This document shows positions 1 to 7,184 of a DNA stretch of 39,000 nt, piece by piece. Under the pieces are notes generated by a model. That model searched no databases. It saw only the letters and a list, made by a program, of their open reading frames with translations, and was not told the DNA's origin. Every line of letters begins with the position of its first letter. Position 1 is the stretch's first letter. The stretch is from positions 1 to 39,000 of the IMG/VR virus record IMGVR_UViG_3300025430_000049, one strand, 5' to 3'. The translations under genes were made by a program, and so were the position numbers. Source of the DNA: a virus.

Positions 1-6
1 TGCCTG
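1..6. other. Non-matching contig end, possible fold-back artefact
   Basis: The first six bases do not match the other copy of this region, which reads differently just before 38875. Bases 1-13 are the exact reverse complement of 23-35, so the left tip could be a short fold-back made during sequencing or assembly rather than genome sequence. This is inferred from the mismatch and the inverted repeat together. Confidence 0.5.
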
Positions 7-132
7 CTGCACTTCAAAAGGGAGTGCAGCAGGCAGTGCAGCAGTAATCTATGAAACCCATCCAAGAGCAACCCAACCACAAACCTCTCGACGACATTCT
101 GCGTCCGTTCGGAAGGCTAGGTATCGATGTGG
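7..132. repeat. Terminal direct repeat, left copy
   Basis: These 126 bases are identical to 38875-39000, the right end of the window. They cover the last codons of the portal gene and the first 27 codons of the next gene. The simplest reading is a circular, or circularly permuted, genome whose assembly overlaps itself, giving a unit of 38,868 bp. A real short terminal repeat is possible but less likely, because the repeat cuts through two genes arbitrarily. Confidence 0.9.
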
Positions 133-329
133 CAACCCAGATGCTGGACAACCTCATGCTCCGGTTCGGCACAGAACACCCATGCTTCATTGCCGATGGG
201 GATGGTCACTTCGATACCCATCGTGCCGCAATCCGTGACGGTCAGAGGCAGGTCATCCTGCACATCAAACGAGCAATCCAATCCTCAATCAATGAACCCC
301 AAAAGCCAAAAAAAGCCAAAACCGAATAA
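51..329 (+). CDS. Small head-cluster protein, unknown function
   Basis: This gene encodes 92 residues that I do not recognise. It starts three bases after the portal stop codon; the copy of that junction at 38913-38919 shows the same arrangement. It lies between portal and scaffold, so a role in head assembly is a guess from position. The protein has no membrane segment, and its C-terminus is rich in Lys, Pro and Gln. It overlaps the next small gene by 38 bases. The tight spacing to the portal supports this start. Confidence 0.75.
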   Translation: MKPIQEQPNHKPLDDILRPFGRLGIDVATQMLDNLMLRFGTEHPCFIADGDGHFDTHRAAIRDGQRQVILHIKRAIQSSINEPQKPKKAKTE

Positions 330-498
330 GCCCAAGATCGTCATCTCGTCGAGCGACATGCGGCACAACCCAGACTTCTTGAACTGGCACAAAGCAAACT
401 TCACCGAGGCAGAGCATGCCGAATTTTTGGAGGGTGGTGTATTGCCACCTTTCGTCCGCAGTCAGATAGAAGAAACCACCAACCCCATTGAATCCTAA
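292..498 (+). CDS. Small basic-to-acidic protein, unknown function
   Basis: This gene encodes 68 residues. A Lys/Pro-rich N-terminus (MNPKSQKKPKPNKPK) is followed by an acidic, aromatic segment that includes NPDFLNWHKANFTEAEHAEF. The frame stays open upstream to 127, but the upstream part lies in the shadow of the preceding gene, so I chose the ATG at 292. The stop TAA shares its last base with the ATG of the scaffold gene, which supports translational coupling. No family is recognised. Confidence 0.6.
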   Translation: MNPKSQKKPKPNKPKIVISSSDMRHNPDFLNWHKANFTEAEHAEFLEGGVLPPFVRSQIEETTNPIES

Positions 499-1433
499 TG
501 AGTACAACGATGACCGGAGAGGGACAGGCAGTCACTCCCGTGGACGGAAACGCAGCAAGTGCCGCAGCCGCAGCACCGATTGCATCGACCCCAGAACCGA
601 CAAGCTCACCGAGCGCGAGTGGGGAAAACCTCCTAGGAGGAAACAGAACTGGAGAGATTTCCTCCCCGACGAGTAGCCCTTGGTCGCTCAACGAGAAAGG
701 TGAGTTCGGTGACGGTTGGCTCGACCGACTTCCCTCGGAGTTCAACGACTCCAAGCAGATTCTTGGTCAGTTCAAGAATCCGGAGATGTTGGCAAAGTCT
801 CTGATCAATGCCCAGAGACTCCTCGGCAAGAAAGCCGATGCCGTGCTCATGCCCAATGAAAAATCCACACCGGAGGAATGGCAAGCATTCCGTGCCAAGA
901 TGGGTGTGCCCGAAAAGGCAGAGGATTACCTGACCAAGTTGGAAAAGGATTCCTACGACCCGAACAACCCTGCCTTCAAGGAGTTCACCGAGATTGCACA
1001 CAAGAACGGGTACACCCCTGCACAGGTGCAGGAGGCAGTGAAGTATTTCAACGCTATTGAGGCAAGGCGTGGCGAGGAAGCACTCAAGGCAAAGCAGGCA
1101 GAATTTGAAGCGGACAAGAAGTCTCTTGCCGATGCATGGGGTGACAAGTACGAGGCAAACAAGATCAAGGCAGAGAAGATGGCAGCATCCCTTGGCCTTC
1201 CCCTCGACACCTCCAAATGGAAACCGAGCGAGATCGTGCAGGCTCTTGCCCGTGCCACCGACCTCGTCAGTGAGGACAGGATCGTCGGATCGGATGCCTC
1301 ACCCACCTTCCAAGTCGGAAGGGTGAAGGCCAATGACATCATGAGGAACCCGCAGAACCCCTACCACCAAGGGTGGTTGTCGGGAGATAAGCAGGTTCGT
1401 GACATGGTCGCCTCTCTCCTCAAGAACGGATAG
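498..1433 (+). CDS. Capsid scaffolding / head assembly protein
   Basis: This 311-residue protein is probably the internal scaffold that guides capsid assembly and is absent from the mature head. Residues 1-75 form a low-complexity Ala/Ser/Pro/Thr-rich tail. A folded, strongly charged helical part follows, with segments such as WQAFRAKMGVPEKAEDY and EEALKAKQAEFEADKKSLAD that are typical of podoviral scaffolds. It lies directly before the major capsid gene, the usual order, and is coupled by a TAATG junction to the upstream small gene. A hairpin terminator follows about 45 bases after its stop. Assignment rests on composition, motif style and position. Confidence 0.8.
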   Translation: MSTTMTGEGQAVTPVDGNAASAAAAAPIASTPEPTSSPSASGENLLGGNRTGEISSPTSSPWSLNEKGEFGDGWLDRLPSEFNDSKQILGQFKNPEMLAKSLINAQRLLGKKADAVLMPNEKSTPEEWQAFRAKMGVPEKAEDYLTKLEKDSYDPNNPAFKEFTEIAHKNGYTPAQVQEAVKYFNAIEARRGEEALKAKQAEFEADKKSLADAWGDKYEANKIKAEKMAASLGLPLDTSKWKPSEIVQALARATDLVSEDRIVGSDASPTFQVGRVKANDIMRNPQNPYHQGWLSGDKQVRDMVASLLKNG

Positions 1434-1478
1434 TCCCCAAACAATCCCCAAGGTGCTAGTTGCTCGGCACCACGGAAG

Positions 1479-1521
1479 ACCCCCATCGAGGTTATGCTTT
1501 TCCCTCGGTGGGGGTTCTTTG
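1479..1521 (+). terminator. Rho-independent terminator after scaffold gene
   Basis: A 13-bp stem pairs 1479-1491 (ACCCCCATCGAGG) with 1503-1515, with one G-T wobble and an 11-base loop. A short T-rich run (TTCTTT) follows. It would end packaging and portal transcription before the capsid gene, which then has its own promoter-like element at 1566. Confidence 0.8.
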
Positions 1522-1565
1522 TGTCCAGATTCCTTGGTTTTCTATGCATGAGATCACGGACATGC

Positions 1566-1591
1566 AAAAAATCGGTTGCGGTGTATATACC
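1566..1591 (+). promoter_or_regulatory. Recurrent GGTGTATATAC element (capsid copy)
   Basis: The core GGTGTATATACC is at 1580-1591, preceded by AAAAAATCGGTTGC. Twenty-three bases (1567-1589) are identical to the copy at 32851-32873. It lies between the terminator at 1479-1521 and the major capsid gene, 176 bases before that start codon. The inner GTATATAC is palindromic. It may be a promoter or an operator; sequence alone cannot decide. Confidence 0.7.
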
Positions 1592-1647
1592 ACACCTGTT
1601 ATCTGGACATCATCGACTCAATCGAGGGACAACCTTTTCCGAGGCCC

Positions 1648-1764
1648 GTGTAGGTGGAGTTGAACCGGACGGCATCTGATCCCAATCGGGACAACCAGAG
1701 AAAGTCGGTCATCAGTTCAACCCGATCTCCCTAACCAAACCACAGGAGATCCATCCACCTACAC
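1648..1764 (+). other. Structured leader of the capsid gene
   Basis: An 11-bp perfect inverted repeat (1648-1658 GTGTAGGTGGA with 1754-1764) brackets a second complementary pair (1659-1665 GTTGAAC with 1715-1721). A weaker CCGGAC/GTCGG pairing lies inside. Folded in RNA, this would be one long-stemmed element ending three bases before the capsid ATG. A purine-rich AGGAGAT (1744-1750) lies 17 bases before the ATG, too far for normal Shine-Dalgarno use. With 1434-1647 (terminator and promoter-like element), this accounts for the only gene-free stretch over 300 bp. Confidence 0.5.
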
Positions 1765-1767
1765 CAC

Positions 1768-2730
1768 ATGGCTAACCTCACTACTATCCCCGATCACTTC
1801 GCGATCATGTTTGAGAACTCGTGGCAGCTTCTGCTCCAGCAGCTTGATGCCCGTCTCAAGGATCGCGTCAAACTCGTGCAGGCCCAAGGCGCAAGCGTCC
1901 GCTTCAACCAGATGGCCCCCACCACCATGAATGCCGTGACGACTCGCGGTGCTGCCACTCCCCAGAGTGATATCAGCATGCCTGCTCGTTGGGCATTCCC
2001 CACCCCGTTCGATATCGCTTCGGTCATCGATGAGTTCGACGAACTCTTCCTCGGTCAGGTCAGCAACCCTTCCTCGGAGATCCTCCAGAGTCAGGTCGCT
2101 GCCTACAACCGTACCGTTGACTCGACGATCATCAACGCGATCCTCAACCCTGCCACCATCAGCACCTCCGGTGCCACGACTGCTGGTATCCCCTCCACCA
2201 CGACCGTTCCGTTCGACACGACCAACCAGTTGGTCAAGGTTGACCGTGTTCCGTTTGGTGGAACCAATGTGAACTCCGGTCTGACCATCGACAAGGTGCG
2301 TTATGCCAAGTACAAGCTCGATCACGCTGAAGCTCCCCATGAGGATCGTATCCTCGTTGTGAGTGCCGCTGAAATCGCTGACTTGCTCTCCTCCACCGAG
2401 GTGACCAACCAGTTGTACAACAGTGTCCGCGCCCTCGTGGACGGTGATGTTGATTCCTTCCTCGGATTCAAGATCGTCCGCAGCGAGTTGCTCCCCGTGA
2501 TCACCAGCACCACCAACACTGCTAATAGCACGATCACTGGCAACTTCCGTCAGGTTGTTGCTTACAGCAAGAATGCCGTCACCCTCGTGGACGGTGGACG
2601 CAAGACCTACATGGACATTCTGCCTACGCAGAGTCACAACCTCCAGATTCGCAGCACTGCGGTTCTCGGTGCGACTCGTCTCATGGAGAACGGTGCCGTT
2701 CAGATCCTGACCGACACCTCCAAGCAGTAA
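1768..2730 (+). CDS. Major capsid protein
   Basis: This 320-residue protein is the probable main shell subunit. It starts MANLTTIPDHFAIMFENSWQ, and its middle alternates beta-type segments (GGTNVNSGLTIDKVRYAKYK, RILVVSAAEIADLL). The C-terminus, with VVAYSKNAVTLVDGGRKTYM, is the style of podoviral HK97-fold capsids. It follows the scaffold and precedes tail tubular A, as expected. Terminators at 1479 and 2745 and a promoter-like element at 1566 isolate it as a high-expression single gene. Its codon choice looks strongly biased towards C-ending codons. No decoration domain is apparent. Confidence 0.85.
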   Translation: MANLTTIPDHFAIMFENSWQLLLQQLDARLKDRVKLVQAQGASVRFNQMAPTTMNAVTTRGAATPQSDISMPARWAFPTPFDIASVIDEFDELFLGQVSNPSSEILQSQVAAYNRTVDSTIINAILNPATISTSGATTAGIPSTTTVPFDTTNQLVKVDRVPFGGTNVNSGLTIDKVRYAKYKLDHAEAPHEDRILVVSAAEIADLLSSTEVTNQLYNSVRALVDGDVDSFLGFKIVRSELLPVITSTTNTANSTITGNFRQVVAYSKNAVTLVDGGRKTYMDILPTQSHNLQIRSTAVLGATRLMENGAVQILTDTSKQ

Positions 2731-2744
2731 TCAATCACAAGTCG

Positions 2745-2787
2745 GGGGTGGGGTGTCTTTTGACTAGGCACCTCACCCCTTTCTTCT
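2745..2787 (+). terminator. Rho-independent terminator after capsid gene
   Basis: A 13-bp stem pairs 2745-2757 (GGGGTGGGGTGTC) with 2767-2779 (GGCACCTCACCCC), with two wobble pairs and a 9-base loop. A T-rich run (TTTCTTCT) follows. It lies in the gap after the capsid stop and would keep most transcripts to the capsid gene. Confidence 0.8.
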
Positions 2788-2795
2788 AACCACCC

Positions 2796-3389
2796 ATGGA
2801 TTCCACAACCGTCTGCAATCTGGCACTCTCCAAGATCGGAGACCAGAGCATCACAAGCCTCACGGATGGTTCGTTGGAGGCCCGTTTCTGCAACCTGTAC
2901 TATCCGGTTGTCCTCCAAGAAGTGCTCATGATGCACCCTTGGAATTTTGCCACCAAGTTGGCAAACCTGACCCGATTGGCGAACATCCCCGTGTTCGATT
3001 GGGCATTCCAATATGAACTTCCGAACGATTACGGAAGACTTATCGCTTTCAATGATTTCGACTCTGCGGATCCCGTCCAACCTTTTGAGATCCAAGGCAA
3101 CCTGTTCTTGACCGACCAGAACTATGCCGCGATCTGCTATGTCTCGACGGCACCGGATCCCTCACTCTTTACCCCTACCTTTGTGCAGGTGGTTGCCATC
3201 AAGTTGGCAGCAGACCTGTGCAAGCCACTCTCCGGTAGCTACGAACTCAAGAACTCGTTGATGCAGGAATTTAAGACGGCACTTGCCGATGCAGGAAAGA
3301 TCAACGCTAACGATTCCAGACCAAAGAAGCGGGAACTCTGGGTCGATTCACCTCTCGTTGCTTCTAGGTTCGGAGGGTATCTGCCATGA
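2796..3389 (+). CDS. Tail tubular protein A-like (head-tail adaptor)
   Basis: This 197-residue protein resembles T7 gp11. It has the hallmark N-terminal series CNLALSKIG, LTDGSLEARFCNLYYPVVLQEVL, HPWNFA. In T7-like phages this protein forms the ring between portal and nozzle. It starts right after the capsid terminator without an obvious Shine-Dalgarno sequence, and its stop overlaps the start of the tail tubular B gene (ATGATGA). Length matches the family (about 190-200 residues). Confidence 0.88.
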   Translation: MDSTTVCNLALSKIGDQSITSLTDGSLEARFCNLYYPVVLQEVLMMHPWNFATKLANLTRLANIPVFDWAFQYELPNDYGRLIAFNDFDSADPVQPFEIQGNLFLTDQNYAAICYVSTAPDPSLFTPTFVQVVAIKLAADLCKPLSGSYELKNSLMQEFKTALADAGKINANDSRPKKRELWVDSPLVASRFGGYLP

Positions 3390-5863
3390 TGAACGACATC
3401 ATCTCCTCGTTTAACGCAGGAGAACTGTCACCCTATGTCGAGTCTCGCACTTCTCTGGATAAATACCGGAGTGGTTGCAAGGTTCTCGAAAACTATCTGA
3501 TCACTCCCTACGGGCCTGCCAATCGTCGCGCAGGCACCGAGTTCCTAGGTGCTGCAAAGCTATCGATCACCCCATGCCGTCTGTTTGGTTTGAATCTTTC
3601 GGATGCCAACCACATCGTGATGGAACTGGGTGTCGGTTACATGCGTTTCTGGCAGAACGGTGCGCTGATGACCTATGGGTCGTCCCAGACTTGGAATGGT
3701 GTGTCCTATGCCGCAGGTGCCCCTCTGGAAGCGATTGGCATCACGGCAACCTCCACACTCACGGCACCCGTCTACGCAGCCACCAGTGGCACCGTAGGCA
3801 CTCCCCATCCCTACCAAGCAGCGGACTTGAACGGCATCAACATCACGCAGGTGAACAATGTCGTCTACCTCACCCATCCCAACTACCCTCCGATGCGTGT
3901 TTCGTATTGGGGACAGAACCCGTACAACCCTCCCTTCACGGTGGGTCAGGTGCCATGGGCATGGGCACCGATGCTGGATCAAAACACATCCAGCACCACG
4001 ATTGCTCCTTCCGCAGAGACCGGATCGATCACGCTAACCGCAAGCGCACCCGTCTGGGTATCTTCGCATGTGGGTGCCTATTGGGAAATCGCGCACAGCA
4101 ACCCCGCCTCGTTCCTTTCGGTTTCGTTTAACGGCACCACAGCATCCAACACCACGCAGACAGCAGCAACCTCTTCACCGATGCAGGTTGTCGGTGATTG
4201 GAGTCTTCAGACTTTTGGCAACTGGTCGGGAACCCTTGTCCTTTACTCGTCCGAGGATGGAGTCAACTACACCACCCTTCGCACCTACAATTCGTACCAA
4301 GGGGACTACAATGCGACCAGCAATGGCACATTCCGATCCACGACATGGGTGTACCTAGCCTTCACCCCAGATTCTTCTGGGTATTCGTGCTCGTATGCAC
4401 CTCGGTGCCTTTTCCAACCGATTGACCCAACCCTCCGTGGGTTTGTTCAGATCACCGGATTTACCTCTTCCACCTCGGTGACGGCAACGGTGATCTCATC
4501 CCTTGCTGGAACTACCGCAACACCACTGTGGCGCGAGGGTGCTTTTTCCGCAGTGCAGGGATACCCGAACATCTCTTGCCTGCACGAGAGTCGCATTGTC
4601 TACAGTGGAACCGCAGGCAATCCATCCCAGATATGGGGAAGCGTGGTTTCTGACTTTGAAAACTTCCGTCAGGGTGCCTATGACGCTGACAGTTATGCTT
4701 TTACCCTAGCATCTTCGACGGGTGGACGCATCAACTGGATGGTTTCCAAAATCGCATTGCTGATCGGAACCACAGAGGACGAATGGTACATCGCTGCTTC
4801 ATCCCAAGGATCTCCTCTCACGGCAAGCAATGTCCTTGCACAAAAAGAATCCCACTACGGGTCTGCCAATCTGCAGGCATTCATCGTCAACGACACGGTG
4901 CTGTATGTGCAGAGGATGGCACGAAAGATCCGTGAGTTCATTTACACATGGCAGTCGGAGACATGGGTGTCGAATGACCTGACAGCACTGGCACAGCACA
5001 TCACCCTAGGCAACATAGTCAACATGGCATACCAGAGGGTTCCAGATGCCGTACTGTGGTTTGTGCGTGGTGACGGCACCTTGGTTTCGATGACCTACGA
5101 GCGAGAGCAGCAGGTCACCGGATTCAGCAGGCAAACCACCACAGGATCTTTTGAAAGCGTCTGCACCATCCAAAACCCCACAGGTGAAGATGAAATCTGG
5201 GTGTCGGTCAATCGCACCATCGGTCAGGCAGGAAGCACCCAGACAGTGCGCTATATCGAACGCTTGAAGACGGGCATGCGTGATGCGCTCGATACGGTCA
5301 ACAAATCGGCATGGTGGTATGTGGACGCAGGCAAAACACAAACCTTTTCATCTCCCACCACGACCATCACTGGACTTTCGCACCTTGAAGGTCAGACCGT
5401 GGCAGTCTGGGCCGATCAAGCAGTCGGTGCTGTTACCATCAATCCCGCCACCAATGCACCGTGGGTGGTGACGGGTGGTTCCATTACACTTCAGAGTCCC
5501 GCAAGTCAGGTGCTCGTGGGATTGCCGTACACATCGAAACTGGTTCCCCAAATGCTCCAAAAGGATCTCCAAGACGGAACCTCCGCAGGTCGCCGCATGC
5601 GGATCGCAAAGATGAATGTGAAGGTCTACAATTCTTTCGGCGGGGAATACTCTTCCGATGGCGTGAACTGGTATCCCCTTCCATCGCGCCACCTTTCTGA
5701 CCCGATGGACGCATCCCCTCCGACCACATTCGGGTATGAACGGGTATCTGTTTCGGCAAACTGGAGAGACGGAGTCGATATTTACATACGACAAACCCTT
5801 CCGGTGCCTCTGACCATTGCTGCCATCGTGGGATCGTGGGAAAGTAGCGAGTCCGGTCAATAA
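3386..5863 (+). CDS. Tail tubular protein B-like (tail nozzle)
   Basis: This 825-residue protein resembles T7 gp12, the tail nozzle. The N-terminus MMNDIISSFNAGELSPYVES, then LDKYRSGCKVLENYLITPYGPANRRAGTEFL, is the family signature. The remainder is beta-rich with many Thr, Ser, Gly and aromatic residues, ending near DGVDIYIRQTLPVPLTIAAI. The gene is coupled to tail tubular A by a four-base overlap. It is slightly longer than T7 gp12 (794 residues). Two start codons are adjacent (ATGATG at 3386 and 3389); either is possible. Confidence 0.9.
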   Translation: MMNDIISSFNAGELSPYVESRTSLDKYRSGCKVLENYLITPYGPANRRAGTEFLGAAKLSITPCRLFGLNLSDANHIVMELGVGYMRFWQNGALMTYGSSQTWNGVSYAAGAPLEAIGITATSTLTAPVYAATSGTVGTPHPYQAADLNGINITQVNNVVYLTHPNYPPMRVSYWGQNPYNPPFTVGQVPWAWAPMLDQNTSSTTIAPSAETGSITLTASAPVWVSSHVGAYWEIAHSNPASFLSVSFNGTTASNTTQTAATSSPMQVVGDWSLQTFGNWSGTLVLYSSEDGVNYTTLRTYNSYQGDYNATSNGTFRSTTWVYLAFTPDSSGYSCSYAPRCLFQPIDPTLRGFVQITGFTSSTSVTATVISSLAGTTATPLWREGAFSAVQGYPNISCLHESRIVYSGTAGNPSQIWGSVVSDFENFRQGAYDADSYAFTLASSTGGRINWMVSKIALLIGTTEDEWYIAASSQGSPLTASNVLAQKESHYGSANLQAFIVNDTVLYVQRMARKIREFIYTWQSETWVSNDLTALAQHITLGNIVNMAYQRVPDAVLWFVRGDGTLVSMTYEREQQVTGFSRQTTTGSFESVCTIQNPTGEDEIWVSVNRTIGQAGSTQTVRYIERLKTGMRDALDTVNKSAWWYVDAGKTQTFSSPTTTITGLSHLEGQTVAVWADQAVGAVTINPATNAPWVVTGGSITLQSPASQVLVGLPYTSKLVPQMLQKDLQDGTSAGRRMRIAKMNVKVYNSFGGEYSSDGVNWYPLPSRHLSDPMDASPPTTFGYERVSVSANWRDGVDIYIRQTLPVPLTIAAIVGSWESSESGQ

Positions 5864-5883
5864 CAGGTTGAGGTGTATATACC
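5862..5883 (+). promoter_or_regulatory. Recurrent GGTGTATATAC element (internal virion copy)
   Basis: The element reads AACAGGTTGA then GGTGTATATACC, and all 22 bases are identical to 16412-16433. It begins inside the stop codon of tail tubular B and ends 21 bases before the cupin-like gene, so it could start a transcript for the internal virion module. Confidence 0.7.
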
Positions 5884-5904
5884 TTTACGCTATACGAGAC
5901 GGCA

Positions 5905-6360
5905 ATGAACCAACCCACAGAACTCATCGACCATAAGAGAAAGATGGACATCTTTGAGTCTGAAGTTGCCAAGTTGCCGCAAGTCAATCTTCCCCTCGTG
6001 CATCGGTTCACGGATGGCATGTACATCCGAGAGATTTATATGCCTGCAGGCACGGTAGTTACATCACGAACGCACAAAACGCAGCACCCGTTCGTGGTGG
6101 CGCAGGGTGTCGTCGATGTGATTGATGAGGAAGGACGGATCGAGCGCATTATGGCCCCTTACTTGGGAATCACGCAGGCGGGAACACGCAGGGTGCTCCG
6201 AGTGTTGGATGACTGCGTATGGATCACTTTTCACGCTACTGACAAGAAGGATCCCGTGGAGATTTCTAACGAGATCACCGAGGGCAACAACGACCTGCTC
6301 CCCGATGGGTTCAAGCAAGCATACCTCGGCAACAAGGAGGATCTATGGCTTTTGCAATAA
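5905..6360 (+). CDS. Cupin-like phage protein
   Basis: This 151-residue protein has a single small beta-barrel look: LVHRFTDGMYIREIYMPAGT, then TSRTHKTQHPFVVAQGVVDV, YLGITQAGTRRVLRVLDDCVWITFHATD. Proteins with this pattern are common between tail tubular and internal virion genes in podoviruses. The family role is not established, and a structural or sugar/metal-binding role is only possible. The His residues in THKTQHPF fit a cupin metal site, but I cannot confirm metal binding. It overlaps the next gene by 16 bases, and a promoter-like element lies 21 bases upstream. Confidence 0.75.
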   Translation: MNQPTELIDHKRKMDIFESEVAKLPQVNLPLVHRFTDGMYIREIYMPAGTVVTSRTHKTQHPFVVAQGVVDVIDEEGRIERIMAPYLGITQAGTRRVLRVLDDCVWITFHATDKKDPVEISNEITEGNNDLLPDGFKQAYLGNKEDLWLLQ

Positions 6361-7181
6361 GTGCCGCAGCCATTGGAGGCACAGCAGTAACTTTTGCGGG
6401 ATTATCGGGTGCCGCTGCGGTTGCGGGTGCCCTGACCGTTGATGGTGCCGTTGCAGGTGGAGCGATGTCCCTTTACGGAGGTTTGACCTCGGCATCAGCG
6501 CAACGCAGTGCTGCTGCTGCCAATTACGGACTATCCGTTCAAGAAGCGAATGCACAGGCATCGGTTGCCGAATACCAAGCCAATCTCAATTACCAGACAT
6601 CGATGTCGCAGGCGGGTGTCTACGACCAGAATGCCACGGTTTACCACCAGACAGCACGAACCAACGAAAACGAAGGGTTCATGCAGGAAAACCAGCAACT
6701 GCAGACCGACATCCAGCAAGCATCTTCCACCACGGCAAAGTATGGTGCTTCCGGTGTGGAATCCGACACAGGATCCCCCAAGGTGGTGCAGGCATACAAC
6801 GCAGGCCAGCAGCAGTTGCAGCGAATGGACACCGCATACAATGCGAATGTGCAGGCCATGAGCAGTGATTGGCAGGGATCACTGGCATCCTATCAATCCA
6901 CCCTTTCCCGCGAAACTGCACAGCAATACCAGTATGCAGAACAGATGGCAGAGTGGACACAGAAGGCCCAGATTGCTGGTGCAGGTGTCCAGCAATACCA
7001 AGCCGATGTGCAAGCCAATGCCACCGAGATCCAAGGCATCTCCAGTGCCATTCAGAGCATCGGTCAGGCTGCGGGAAGCTACGGCATGCTTTCCTACCGT
7101 GCTGGAAACGGAATCAGTCCCATGGCATCCACCGCAACCAACGGTGCTGGAGGAGTCATCAATGTCGGAGGAGGAGGATAA
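6345..7181 (+). CDS. Internal virion protein, T7 gp14-like
   Basis: This 278-residue protein has an Ala/Gly-rich hydrophobic N-terminus (about residues 1-45) followed by long Gln/Ala-rich helices containing TAKYGASGVESDTGSP, a typical motif of short internal virion proteins. In T7 the matching protein is ejected and forms the outer-membrane part of the DNA channel. It overlaps the cupin-like gene by 16 bases and ends with a Gly-rich tail. A very strong Shine-Dalgarno run for the next gene (GGAGGAGGAGG) overlaps its last codons and explains that tail. Confidence 0.75.
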   Translation: MAFAISAAAIGGTAVTFAGLSGAAAVAGALTVDGAVAGGAMSLYGGLTSASAQRSAAAANYGLSVQEANAQASVAEYQANLNYQTSMSQAGVYDQNATVYHQTARTNENEGFMQENQQLQTDIQQASSTTAKYGASGVESDTGSPKVVQAYNAGQQQLQRMDTAYNANVQAMSSDWQGSLASYQSTLSRETAQQYQYAEQMAEWTQKAQIAGAGVQQYQADVQANATEIQGISSAIQSIGQAAGSYGMLSYRAGNGISPMASTATNGAGGVINVGGGG

Positions 7182-7184
7182 CAT

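Noticed and set aside
127-291. Upstream extension of the small gene at 292-498
   Set aside because: The extension lies wholly inside the preceding gene in another frame and has the Ser/Cys/Arg-rich look of a shadow translation.
1640-1765. Possible tRNA or other named RNA in the capsid leader
   Set aside because: The arms do not form a T arm with correct loop or a cloverleaf on either strand, so only a structured leader is reported.
1759-2637. Open reading frame of 292 codons on the reverse strand across the capsid gene
   Set aside because: It mirrors the capsid gene, whose C-ending codon bias removes stops on the other strand; the protein has no recognisable features.
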